From Chytridium lagenaria (lineage: Eukaryota; Chytridiomycota; Chytridiomycetes; Chytridiales; Chytridiaceae): a stretch of 64,000 nucleotides of DNA. Under the pieces are notes generated by a model. It ran no database searches. It was not told where the DNA came from and saw only the letters and a list, made by a program, of their open reading frames with translations. The position numbers were made by a program, and so were the translations under genes. Shown here piece after piece: positions 10,413-22,000 of the stretch; position 1 is the first letter of the stretch; the number at the start of each line of letters is the position of its first letter. The DNA is taken from the NCBI GenBank assembly GCA_025449115.1, contig JAHLKC010000072.1, positions 1 to 64,000 on the forward strand, read 5' to 3'.

Positions 10413-13400
10413 CTAAGAATACACTTGTGGTACGTCACGGTTGAGGGTAACAGAGGCCTCCAACGTTGTTTCTGAAGACCCGCCATTCCTTTTAGAATAT
10501 CGTAATCGTTGTATCGCAAATTCAATTAAAGCCCTACTTTTGTCCTCCATAATACCCATATCTGACAGTCTCTCCTCCGTAACCTCCATTCATAGGGCAC
10601 CCGTAATTTTGTGAGTTGCAGATAAAATGCATCAGCCACCCCAACAAAAACCATAAAAAAAAGAAGAAAAAAAGGAGATAACAGGCATGCGTAAACTCAC
10701 CTTCAAAAATCTCTATAATTTCAGACCGGAAAACCACATCTCGTAAGCCACAGCACCACTTCCATCCTCGTCCATTCTTCCGGGTCAATCGGCATAAAAT
10801 CATGGTCAACCTCCTCTCCCACCGTAACACTATCACCAGCTGAACTTGTTGCAACAGAGCTGCTCCACCCAACCGACCCCATAGATCTACCCGCTTCTTT
10901 CACCAACGTCGAACTCCATCCAATCGTCGAAGCTGGCCCAGTTCCCGACCCGTTTAGTCCACTCTTTTCGTAGGATGCTATCATCCAGTGGACCACGATT
11001 CTCAACCACGTCTAGATTCGCGAACAAGGTGCTTCTTGACATTTCGTCTTTTTCGTTTAATGGCTGCACAACTATTGGGTGTGATGAGAATCGCGGTTCG
11101 AGTTCAACGGAAGAGGTTGCGTATGAAAGTCGGAAGAGGGGCTCAATGCCGCTATGTCGGTGTCGACGGACTATAATAGCGCAATCGCGGTAAAGGCAAA
11201 GACGAGGAGGAGTGACGTTGTGATAGATACGACGAGGATAGTTGTTTTATCAGTAGTAGGTGAGGTTGGCGTGTTAGAAGGTACGAAGGAAGTTGCCGTG
11301 GTTGACGGAAGCCCGGAGGTAGCGGGGACTTGTATGGCGGATCCGTAAAAGGCTAGGCATTCGGCTGATGGCCGCTCCTCTAAATAAATCTTCCACCTTT
11401 TATACTTGAAAACTTGTGACACATACCTTCACGCTGCAGGCTGTCGCTTCGCTTTACGCTTTACGCGTATTAGTTGTGCGTAGAATCTCAGATTGCCCGT
11501 TGTTTCGCCCCACTCAACCAGCCATCCACCCACCCACCCACATCCTCACACCTCCGATTAATTCTTCAATCCATCTATGACCTCCAACAATCTGCCAGAT
11601 CATATCTTAGTGGAATGCTACCTCTTCCTCAACCTTCCAGATCTAATACGCCTGCGGCTATTAAACTCAACCCAACACCGTCGTATCGATTCAGTCTTAG
11701 AGCACATCTCCTTTGCCCGCAAAATACCTTCAAAAAGTGAAGCAACACGATGTGATCAGGAGAACCTCAGCAACCGAAACCGGTGGAATCTTTACCTCGG
11801 CTCTTATACATTTACCGTCCAGCTTTACCGTCGCCCTCTTCGAGCAAGATGGCTTTAAGGCCCGTCTAATTCTCACTAGCAATCGGAGTTCATTTCACCC
11901 GCACGAGCTGGGTGAACCATTTGTCCAAAAGACGATTGAAGGCCTTCGTAGAGCAGTTTTAGTCACAAAACGTTTACTTCGGCAAGAGATGATGATAGCA
12001 TACCATTCTGACTACCAGGACACACTTGTCTGGGCTATCTCAACAAACGACATGGAGCTCTACGAAGGCATCTTGAAGTATTTTGATAAGGTGGATAAGA
12101 CAGAAGAAGAAGGTCTTCTACGGTATCCTTTGTCCGTGGCCTGTCGTTGGGATCGCCCCCACTTTGCACGTCGCTTATTGCAGATCATGTCTGTTCCTCG
12201 TGATGATAATTTCGTCATTCAGGCATGCAGGGGAGGAAGCATTGAAATTCTTGAGATGTTGTTGACGGCTGGCTTGAGGCATCCATTGGGCGAAGATCGA
12301 AGCCTTTTGGACGCAGTGGAATTAGGTCGCCTCCCTGTAGCTCGTTTTCTGATTGAACGCAAGGGTGTTAACCCAAATACTCCAAAGGTCGTTCAGGCCA
12401 TGAAAAAACGTCAATATGATTTCACAGATTACATCCGAGAGTAAACGGTGAGTACCAGCTACAATATTTTGTTTAATGGATATATAGCTATGGCAGTTTT
12501 GCCAAGCAATTATCCCATCTCTGGACGTTACTTGAGGTACCGGACCACTAAGTTGACGCCCTTAAACTATAATCAAATAAATATATGTTTGCACTATTGC
12601 AGTTTTGTTGAAAGTGTAATGGTTTCGAATAAATTAAGTGTTTATTTCCTCCTAAAAACACCACATGTCAGACCTCTATCACCCACTCCACACGCCAACT
12701 GACTGACAATGCCATTACTCTAGCACTATTGGTGTAAGGCAGCAAGATCAATCATATATTAAATCCTATAACGGTTTAAATTACATTTGGTCACATCAAA
12801 GGAAGGAAAATGGAATGCGAATAAGAAACTTTAAGTCTTACAATTTTCAAAGACTTTAAGATGTATCAAATCGTCTGGTACGGATCCCGTAAGCAAATTA
12901 TTAGACAAACACCTATTTAAAGTCAAGATTATTAAAAAAAAACAAAAAAACGACTTAATACATACAATGTTTCGAGTTTCAATAAACGCCCTAGTTCAGG
13001 CGGTATTGACCCTGTCAATTGGTTACCGTCCAGCTTCCTACAACATAGCGTTAGCTCAAACTCCCCATCACTCCAAAGGCAGCAAGTATTACAATTCTCG
13101 AAGTAAATTTAGACCGCCCAGTTCCGGCGGTATAGGTCCACTCAGGTCATTACGGTCCAGCCGACTGTAGTATAAAGAAACACAAATGGCGTCAAATCTA
13201 TTTTATGCAAGCAACGGAGAAGGAAAATTAATCAGACTTACAGATACTGTAACTTCCATAAACGCTGCATTGTTTGCGGTATAGACCCCGAGAGTCGATT
13301 GTTAAACAGATACCTGCAGTGGCAAAATTAAAAAAGGCGTTAGGTGATTGATATGGAGAAACATACGTACAGAACTTGAAGATTCGCTAGACTCCCGAAT

Positions 13401-16007
13401 GCGCGCGGTATGGACCCAGTTAATTGATTGCCGTCCAACTTTCTGATAATCGAAACCATATTAATAAACACGCAAATATAGGTTTAAGGTCATGGGAAAA
13501 GATGGCTTTACTTACAGCTCTTGAAGTTCATGTAATTTTTCCCAACTTTCTGATATGGGTCCCGTCAATTGATTGTTCGACAACCATCTGCGAAGTCATG
13601 TAAGATCAGGCACTAGTTCAACGAAAAAGCTTTCGGCAAGGCATTGAAATATAAAGACTCACAAACATCGGAGATTGCGAAGACGTCCAAACGTTCTTGG
13701 TATACTTCCCGACAGACAATTATTGTCTAACATCCTAAAATCAAATTGAAAGCGTCACTACATATTAGATGACAACCGTGGAATGCAACAGAATAGTGAC
13801 ACTCACAGGGTTTGCAGGTCCCAAAGACCGTCTCCAGGAACTGGACCGGTGAACTGATTATGGGACAAAATTCTACGTGGAAATGATGAGCAAATTATGA
13901 AAAGAGCATAAATGTACATAGAACGTGTTCAAGGTGAAGTTTAAGAGAGACAAAGAAAAGAACAAAAAGCAAACATACAATTCTCGGAGTTTAGTGAGAC
14001 GTCTAAAGCCTGGTATGGTTCCCGAAAGTTGGTTGCTATCCAGCCTCCTATTAGAGAGTGTCACTAAAGGCCATCGTATGTATCTCAAAGACACTTGACC
14101 ATGTCATAAAATAGAAAAAATTACATACAACTCTATCAACTTCTTCAAGTTTCCAAGCTCTTCCGGTATGGATCCTTTCAACTCATTCCCACCCAGTCGT
14201 CTTCAGCAAGGTCAGAGCGGCACTAGAAATGCGAGTAAATCTACTTACAAATACTGCAGGTTACATAGACTCCCTAATTCTAACGGAATAGATCCTGACA
14301 GTTGATTACCGTTTAGCCTCCTGCAAAGAAGTAATCAAAGTGCATTAAACATTGTATTGAGAAAAACCTTTCGTCGAGTTCGCCAAAGAACAAAACACTC
14401 ACAGGTCCCAGAGATTGCTCAGACAGTCCATATCTTTCGGAATGGATCCCGTCAGCTTATTGTCCGAAAGCCATCTGCCACAAAGTTATTCGACGAGTAT
14501 GAGAAAAATGATAATGCTTTCAAAAAGGGAACCAACGTCGAATTAATCACTTACAATACTCTTAAGCTACTGAGGAGCACCAAGTCTACCGGTATCGGTC
14601 CATCCAATTGATTATTGTCAAGTTTCCTGTTAGACGAAGTTAAAGGTGCCACTAACAGGAAAAGTAGAAGAAGGATAAAGACATACAGTACTTGAAGTTT
14701 ACTTAAACAACAGATTTCGTGTGGTATGGATCCCGTAAGTTGATTGTGGGACAGCCATCTGTTAAAGACATCATAAGCGTTTATCAAACGTAACGGTCAT
14801 TTGGGACCGAAGACTCGGTGTGCTACAAAAGATAAAACTCACAGGTATTCAAGATGTATGAGATGCGCTAAACTTTTTGGTATAGCTCCTGATAATTGAT
14901 TTCCATCCAGCCTCCTAATGAAATTATAAAGGAGCGTAAGGGCTAGGCAAAGCCATTCGGAACGACAATATAAAATAATAAACGTACAATACTTGAAGAT
15001 TCTTCAAAAGCCCCAACTCTTCTGGTATTGATCCTGTGAGTTTATTGCTGTACAAATATCTGCGAATTGAATAAAAAGGTTAATATGCCACAGAAACGCT
15101 TAATATGAAACTTACAGTTCTCGAAGATTGTTGAGTTCCCCTAATTCTGCGTGTAAAGACCCCGTAAGCTCGTTATTCGATAACCAACTGCAAAAGTTAA
15201 CTTCTCGGATTTGAACTTATTTGAAAGCATTGAGAGGAAATCAAAAAGACATTACAGATATTCAAGGGTTTTTAAACCCGACAGCTCTTGTGGTATTGAT
15301 CCTGTCAGTCGGTTACAATCCAGCCTCCTGTGGATTCGATATTAATATGCGTCTAAATCGCCCATCCCACTCGAAAACTTATTAAAAAGCAAGAAAGACT
15401 CACAGGTCTCGCAGGTCATGAAGATTTGCTAATTCTTTCGGTATGGGTCCTGTTAGCAGATTATTATCCAGCCTCCTGCAATAAATTAATGACAGCACTA
15501 AAGAGGTCTTTCCCACTTGAGGCTCAAAAGAGATAACAAAATACATACAGTTCTCGTAAGTTGCTCAAAGATCCCAAGACGTGGGTATGGGTCCAGTTAG
15601 CTGATTACGATCCAGCCGCCTACAAACGCGAAAGTAAATCAAACGATCGGTAAATATGACATCCTTACAGTATTTGAAGGTTAGTGAGCCCCTCTAATTC
15701 TTGGAGTAGTAGTCCAGTCAACCCGGTAGCCGCCATATCTCTTTTGTTCATTTGTAAGATATTGATATTCATTATGTTAAGACGTCTTACATTTGAGTGA
15801 TGATCCGAGAAGAGGGCGAAGAGGATGAAGAGGAAGAGTGACGAAAAACCGTTTAAAGAATGTTTTCTCGCAGAATGAGTCACATCCACACTTAAGTAGA
15901 CCGCCTGCATTATCCACGCTCCCATCCCCATGAATGTCAAGGTGTGGGTTTGAGGTGAGCGATGCTTTGGACAAGGCCGTTCTCATAATCTCGTAATCAT
16001 CCATCAT
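10413..16007 (-). CDS. LRR receptor-like membrane protein with SAM domain (gene 2), nearly one LRR per exon
   Basis: Reading leftwards: an N-terminal region (16007 to about 15780), then about 21 LRR exons from 15.74 to 12.84 kb, such as RLNGNQLSGSIPLELGSLC at 14249-14320. Measured exons are 72 nt (14249-14320, 15256-15327, 15404-15475) with phase-2 borders and introns of about 45-85 nt. A degenerate last repeat with a cap (IIAWQNC) lies near 12.48-12.56 kb. The next homologous segment (SAECLAFY, matching gene 1) is at about 11.39 kb, followed by a Ser/Thr stalk, a transmembrane helix (TILVVSITTSLLLVFAFTA) with RRHRH after it, and a SAM domain (about 10.83-10.70 and 10.59-10.48 kb). It ends in PQVYS, like gene 1. 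One LRR exon (15549-15619) is 71 nt and breaks the frame; others break near 11175 and 10738. A separate gene lies inside the 12.47-11.40 kb gap. Confidence 0.75.
11577..12444 (+). CDS. F-box / ankyrin-repeat protein, intronless, nested in the LRR receptor gene 2
   Basis: The first about 40 residues fit an F-box (LPDHILVECYLFLNLPDL, then RLRLLN), the Skp1-binding motif of SCF ubiquitin ligases. The rest has ankyrin-like helices (PLSVACRW, FVIQACRGGSIEILEMLL, LLDAVELGRLPVARFLIE), usual for substrate binding. The two parts lie in different frames: one extra A in the AAAA run at about 11721-11724 separates them, and removing it would give RKYLQKVKQHD. Length would be about 288 residues. No intron is seen, unlike its host. 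It lies opposite the receptor gene, between its ectodomain and its membrane segment. It may be an inserted retrocopy or an independent nested gene. Confidence 0.6.
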
Positions 16008-16610
16008 TATCAGCGGGATGTGTGCACAAATGTAATTTGTGTAAATTTGTCTTAAGCGTTTGTTATTATTATAGAGTAATCCATATTCACGTTGTCGAGA
16101 CTTTCATGCTTCTTCATGAGCGACTTTCGTACGTGCTGCTTCTGCCTCACGCCACTATCTTCTATAAAGTGGACACTTACGAAAGGATCAGATCTTTCCT
16201 ATTTTCTATTCAAGTATTTGACGAAAGAACCCAAAGGTCATAATTCTTATTCTCAATTCGAAGGTGGGTCCAAAGGGCGAGGCAAAGCTGTGTGTGGTTA
16301 AAAGTCGGCAGTAAAATGGTTCATTCGCTCCCATACAATAAAATCCAAGCAAATCAAAGAATGCAACTACCATAAAGCAATATTGCAATATCAGGACCGT
16401 TCAGCAAATAACATTAAAGAATTGCCGAAATAAATACATTCTTTAGGTAGAGAGCTCTTGAAGATAAGCCCTTCCCCAGATTTCGACAGAACTCGCTTAA
16501 GTAATCGACAACGGCCGGGGAAAAATCCACCCACTGTATATAAAAATATAAATTACATTGATTGATAATGTACTTATCAAGTCCTTCCCGGAACTAAAGT
16601 CTTTTATCCA
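16008..16610. other. intergenic, nothing recognised
   Basis: This stretch lies upstream of LRR receptor gene 2 and probably holds its promoter. No TATA box, RNA gene or coding region stands out. Short reading frames exist on both strands but none looks like a protein. Confidence 0.4.
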
Positions 16611-17335
16611 CCGCCATTGAAAGCCGCCTCACAATCTGCCACCGTCATCCTATCTTCCGCTATCGAGACAAAGTCCATAAAGGCTTGGAACGACACATGA
16701 TATCGAATACGTGCAAATTCCTGCATCACCACTGACATCACCCGCAGCTTCAAGGGCACAACGGAATTAATCCTTGTTTAAGCGCGTTCTTGTTGTTTGT
16801 CGAAATGCTTATACGTTTCGGTCCATTCGTTCAATGGAGCGGCGGTTCTTGAAAGCCCTCACAATACGCCGCCGTCTTCCGCCGTCAACTTGACACAATC
16901 CATAAAGGGTTGGAACGACACATACACATCCGATGATATCTCCACAAATACGTGCAACTTCGTGCATCACCACCGACATCACCCGCAGCTTCAAGGGCAC
17001 AACGGAATTGATCCTTGTTTAAGCGCGTTCTTGTGGTTTGTCGAAATGCTTTACGTTTCGGTCCATTCGTCCAATGGAGCGGCGGTTCTTGAAAGCCCTC
17101 ACAATACGCCGTCATCCTATCTTCCGATATCGAGATAAACTCCATAAAGGGTTGGAACGACACATACACATCCGATGATATCTCCACAAATACGTGCAAC
17201 TTCGTGCATCACCACTGACATCACCTAAAGCTTGAAGAGAAAACGGGAATGGATCCTTGTTGAAACACGTACACCTTCAAACGCCTTCTTGTTGTCCTTG
17301 TCGAAATGCTGAAGGTTTCGGTCCATTCACCACCA
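16611..17335. repeat. three tandem copies of an about 240-bp repeat
   Basis: Units start near 16615, 16845 and 17090. Each has the ordered blocks GAAAGCC(C/G)(C)CTCACAAT, GTCATCCTATCTTCCG or its variant, CATAAAGGGTTGGAACGACA, 'ATCACC(A/G)C(T/C)GACATCACC', GGAAT(T/G)(A/G)ATCCTTGTT and 'TTTCGGTCCATTCG'. Copies 2 and 3 are closest to each other; the third ends with extra sequence. Unit length is not a clear multiple of three and the reading frame changes between copies, so I regard it as a DNA repeat rather than a repeated protein domain. Confidence 0.75.
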
Positions 17336-18045
17336 AGAAAACAGTTCCATCATCGAATTCACAAGCCACACTTACTGCGTTGGCGAAAATACGACAGAGT
17401 GACTCGTTCCAAACCCTTCAACATCAACCGTGAGCGGTGACAAACGGATCAAAGATTGAAAAGTATATCAGCGAGGATCAATCTCATATAAAGTAAGAAA
17501 TCTACTGTATAAACCATAATATGCGTTCAACCGCTTTTTATTGTACTTTTTGAGTTTGTAATTCTTTGATAAAATCAATCGTGAAAAGAAAGGAAAAAGA
17601 AGAAAAAAACCAACACTCCAAAAGAAAAAAAAAAGAACTGAAATAAAAAATAAAAAAGATATTCAGGGTTTTATAATAAAAACAGGAAACAAAACATCCA
17701 GAGTTACGTCAAAGAAGAAAAAGAATCAAGTATAAAACCGCGAAATGTATAAAAAAAAATATAAATGATAAAGATCGCACGAAATCGTGACAAAAGAAGC
17801 TAAAAAAAGAAGAAAAAGGTTGGGTTACTTCACAAGAAAAAGCTTACAAAAGGAGGGACGAAAACGAACAAAAAGACATAAAAAATTGGAAAAACGATAT
17901 TGGAGAGAAACATAAGGAACTTTTTATACAGGTTGCAATAAAAAAAAAGGTGGGGGATTGAAAGAAAGAGATACAAAAAAAGGTCTTTAAAAAAAAAGGG
18001 TACACGACAACGAGAACGACAACAAACAACAAAATAAAATCGGAA
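17336..18045. other. A-rich intergenic region
   Basis: This stretch is downstream of the zinc-finger gene, which is on the minus strand. It is dominated by A-runs and GAAAAA-type sequence from 17570 to 18080, equal to T-rich tracts on the gene strand, as expected for a 3' untranslated region and polyadenylation zone. No gene is seen. Confidence 0.45.
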
Positions 18046-19614
18046 TCAAGGAATCAACACCATCCAAAAAAAAAAGAGAGAAAAGGTTTTAAAAGCTCTC
18101 ACAGAGATTGTCGGTGACGCCTCTGGTGATATCGGAGCCTCAAACCCTTTTCCCAACACAATGGTCTTCACCGTCTCTGGGGAAACATCACCCTTCTGCC
18201 CCTCCTCTTCCTCCTGCTCTACACTGCCAACGGCCTGCTCCTCCATCGCAACATGCCTGGCAAGCTGGTCCGCCCGAGTGAACCCTTGATTACACCTCCC
18301 ACATCGAAAGGGCCGATCATCAGCATGCAGCGTCCTAAGATGTCTCTGCAGATCATGCTTTCTCGCAAACGCCGCATGACAGTGATCACAAACGTGTGGG
18401 CGCTCACCAGTATGGCAGAAAATGTGTGACTTGAGGTTGTACTGGCGCGGAAAGACGCGGTCGCAGCCTTCAAAAGGACATTCAAAGACCTTCTTGCCTG
18501 CGAGGGTGGCGGCTGCGACGCTGCGGCGGCAATGTCAGTGGCGGAGCCCGTACCTGGGTGGTGGGAAGCTGATGACGGAGGTGGAGGCGGTGGAGGTGGA
18601 GGTGGTGGAGGAGATGGAGGACGTGGACATGCGACGACGGGTGAGGTTGGAGGCGGCGGCGGATGCGGTGGAGACTTGAGTGGCAGCGCTGTTGCGACGT
18701 GATGCGCCAGTCTTGGTAAGGTAGGAGTTGAGGTAGAAGGTTTGGCATTGGGGAGTGAGGCTCGTGGGGTGCAACGGAACCGTTCTTGAGACGAGGACTT
18801 GTGGTTGTCTCTCTTTGAAGTGGAGCCGTGTAAGAAGGGAGGATGGAGGGAGAGACCGAGGGGGAGGTCAGGGTGTGGGCTGTCGAGGACGCATAGCTGA
18901 GGGTGTCGTCATCTTCGGCTTCCTCGTCATCCTCTTCTTGTTGATAAAGAAGGTTGCCATCTTGTTGCGTGACGCAGTTGAGGGGTGCTACGGGATAAAT
19001 ACCACCAAAGACGGCTGCGGGTGAGGCGTGCGAAAGGAAGGTCTGCGATGGGACAATGGAGGTAGGTGATGTGGAGGGGACGAACGAAATGCCAGAGTTG
19101 TCAAATGAACTCGGGTCCATGGTGGTGGTCGTGGTGGTGGTGGGTAAAAGGATGGAGAGACGGGAAGAGATGAGGACGGCGGGGACGCGAGGCCAAGGCA
19201 GTTATCGAAAAAGTCGAACGACGGGTAAGGGAAAAAGGCCGAGAGAGGAGTGATAGGAGGTGACGCCATGTGGTGAGATTCTAAGGAATGATGGGGATGC
19301 ATCATGGATGCTGCAGCCGCGTTGAATGTGAATTCGGGGTAGAGAGATGCAGCAGGAGACGGTAGTGACGGAACGTGAAATTGATGCTGTTGTTGTTGGT
19401 ACAAATGATGGAGAAGCATAGTGTGTTGCTGTAGTTGTTGTTGTTGTTGTTGTTGTTGCTGTTGCTGTTCTTGCTGCTCCTGCTCGTCCTCCCAGCAAAT
19501 GGCATCCTCACCCATCATACCTATCATCATCATCATATTGGTGTTGCCCCTGATAATATCCTCATCGGTCCATGCAAAACAGTCACCGTTCATGACAGCT
19601 GGTGCAGAGTGCAT
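18046..19614 (-). CDS. C2H2 zinc-finger transcription factor with polyQ region
   Basis: The start ATG is at 19612-19614 (MHSAPAVMNGD). The N-terminal half is low-complexity: a Met-rich patch, a glutamine run of about 11 preceded by EQQEQ, then His-, Pro- and Ser-rich stretches. An acidic patch (EEDDEEAEDDD) lies mid-protein. The C-terminal part has C2H2 fingers: CPFEGC...HIFCH (about 18480-18420), CDHCHAAFARKHDLQRH then TLH (about 18400-18325), and CGRCNQGFTRADQLARH (about 18310-18255). The third has no second histidine at the usual spacing. Finger linkers HTGERPH and HADDRPF are classical. The frame breaks near 19115, 18730 and 18540. It probably binds DNA in the nucleus; target unknown. No intron is obvious. 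Confidence 0.7.
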
Positions 19615-22000
19615 GTTTAGCTGTTGTTGTGGTGGTTGGTTGGTTGGTTGTTGGTTGTGGTGGTCGTGTCGTGTCGATGCGGTCGTCCGTCAACTGAGCT
19701 CACGCAGAGAGAGATAGAGAGTGGTTGGTGGTGGTGATGAGGGACGGGGGAGTGAGGACGTGAAGAATGGAAGTGTGTGTGAGTATGAGTATGAGTTGAT
19801 GACGGGATGATGGTGTGAATGGAGGGAATGGGGATGTTGGTGATGTTGATGGGAAAGAATGGAGGAGGGAGAAAGTGCTTGGACAGCAGGGTATTTATTT
19901 ATTTTCCTTTTGGTTTTACTTCTTTTTACTCTTACTCTATTTTATTGATATTTCTTATGAAAGTCAGGAGGAGAGGAGGAGAGGAGAAGAGAAGAGAGGA
20001 GAAGAGGAGGAGAAGAGAATAAAACAAGTGTACAAAAGTATTGACCTAAACATGTGAGTGAGGATACCTGTTGTTCATAATAATAATAATTTATAATAGT
20101 AAATACCCTATCATAATAACAATAGAGAGTGTGCGTGAGGAACATGAGGATACCTTTGTTTTTGTTTCTTGTTTTGTTTATTATAACTATTTTATTACTC
20201 TTTTCTATTTTCAAAAGATGAAAAATGAAAAATGTGGATAAAAGTTACACATCATCAAAAGAATACTTTCATTTTATTTATTTATTTATTTTAAAATCCG
20301 AGTTACAACAATAAATAACCCCACCAATCAAACACGTTGTAATCGTTTGACCCAATCCTATTACACCTAGCAATGAGTGAAAGAGATAAAGACCCTCTTG
20401 TCCGAAACCAGCTTGTGTTCCTTAAAAATGCATAATGATTACCGCCGGTAACAAATACCCACTTTTAACCTTCACTGCCTTTCACATTAATCATTCAATC
20501 AATTGTATTTATTTATTATTAAAATATGTGCGGAACGATCAAGGATGAAGGATGATGATGGCCCACGCCCACCAAAATTATAACTACAGGGAAGGCTGGT
20601 GGGCTGTTGGGTTCAGTTCAAGTTCAGGTTGAATGGAATCATGTTGGTGGCGTTGACTTGTAAAAGTCTATGGAGCATAACACTTGCTAATAGGTTTTAC
20701 TTGAAGGGGACGGCCCCCTTTCCTTCTATTATGCCATCACAAAGTAAAAGGCGGCGTGATAATGAAGGGTCACCAAAGGACTACTTATTGTGCGAATGTA
20801 ATTGGGTAGGCTACCATTTACACACGCTCTCTCCTCATCACAGGCAGTAGTAAAATATGCACAAAACATTCCTTATCACCACACCTTCTCTTTTTTATTA
20901 ACAAAAACCTTATCGACGTAAGATCACTCTATTATATTTATCACACTCACATACTATATTATGGAATCAACAACATTTTACTAGAAAGAAAAAAAAAAAC
21001 ACACCAGCAAACAGCTCAATGTATTTTTTTTATAATGCAGGGGTATAGATATATAATAGTAGTGAAAGCAAGCTTCTGGGCCCTTTTTTTAACCTTGAGA
21101 GAGTCTGTTGCACTTCTTGTTTTTTAAGCCTCAAAAAAGTCCAAAAAGAATAATATTTTAAATTGAAACCCAAGTCCTTTTCCCCGTTGAATCCTTTTTT
21201 CCTCTTGCTTCCCTCCTTCTACCTAATAGTAATTAATTAATTAATTCATTTATTAGTGATAATTCCAAACTCCGACTATGGTAGTGCAAACACACGAAAC
21301 CATATAAGGGAAGGAAGGAAAGGAAGGAGGCTTTTTACTCTTTTTTTCTTTTTGGTTAAAAAAGGGTTCTCTTGTTACACACACCCTCAATCATTATTTT
21401 ATTATTATTAAATTATTAATAATATTCTATATTTAAAACACACATTTTATTTTCATGCGCATCATTTGCATTCTATTGGCCAACAGATAATATTCATGCA
21501 AGGAATATTAAAGAATAAAAAATAAATAAATAAATAAATATAGTAATAAATAATAGACCCCACGGTTGCATCGATTCATCATGATCCATACTATGTAACT
21601 AATAAATATTCAATTATTATTATTAATATCCTTCCACCTGGGTACAAGTAAGCTCAAGATGGATGGACACGATGATCGTGATTCATTATTAATGGTATTT
21701 ATTATAATAATAAAACACACACCCATCAGATATAGGCATACACATACCGCTTGTGGTGAAGGAGAGAGGACGCCGTCTCTTGTTTGTCTCTTTTCATCAT
21801 AATTTATTTATTTATTAATTTATTCTCATATTTTATTTTATTTACATCGGAGAATTAATCTTTTCTTGTCCTTTGTAAAAACAAGTAATTATAAATCTGA
21901 AAAGAACGGATGCTCGAAAAACCATGATGATTTCTTTACGTGCAACTATGTTACATACCGTTCCTAACCATTCCATTCCATACCATGAACCGTGTATTCA
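19615..22000. other. long AT-rich intergenic region
   Basis: These 2.4 kb are upstream of the zinc-finger gene. They hold GGTTGGTTGGTTG and GTGGTGGT simple repeats (19630-19750), an AGGAGAGGAGAAGAGA purine tract (about 19968-20020), several ATTTATTTATTT runs, and AATAAATAAATAAATA at 21523-21540. No convincing coding region or RNA gene is seen on either strand. Confidence 0.5.

Noticed and set aside
16797..17199. Repeated protein domain coded by the 240-bp tandem repeats
   Set aside because: The reading frame is not maintained from one unit to the next and no fold or motif is recognisable.
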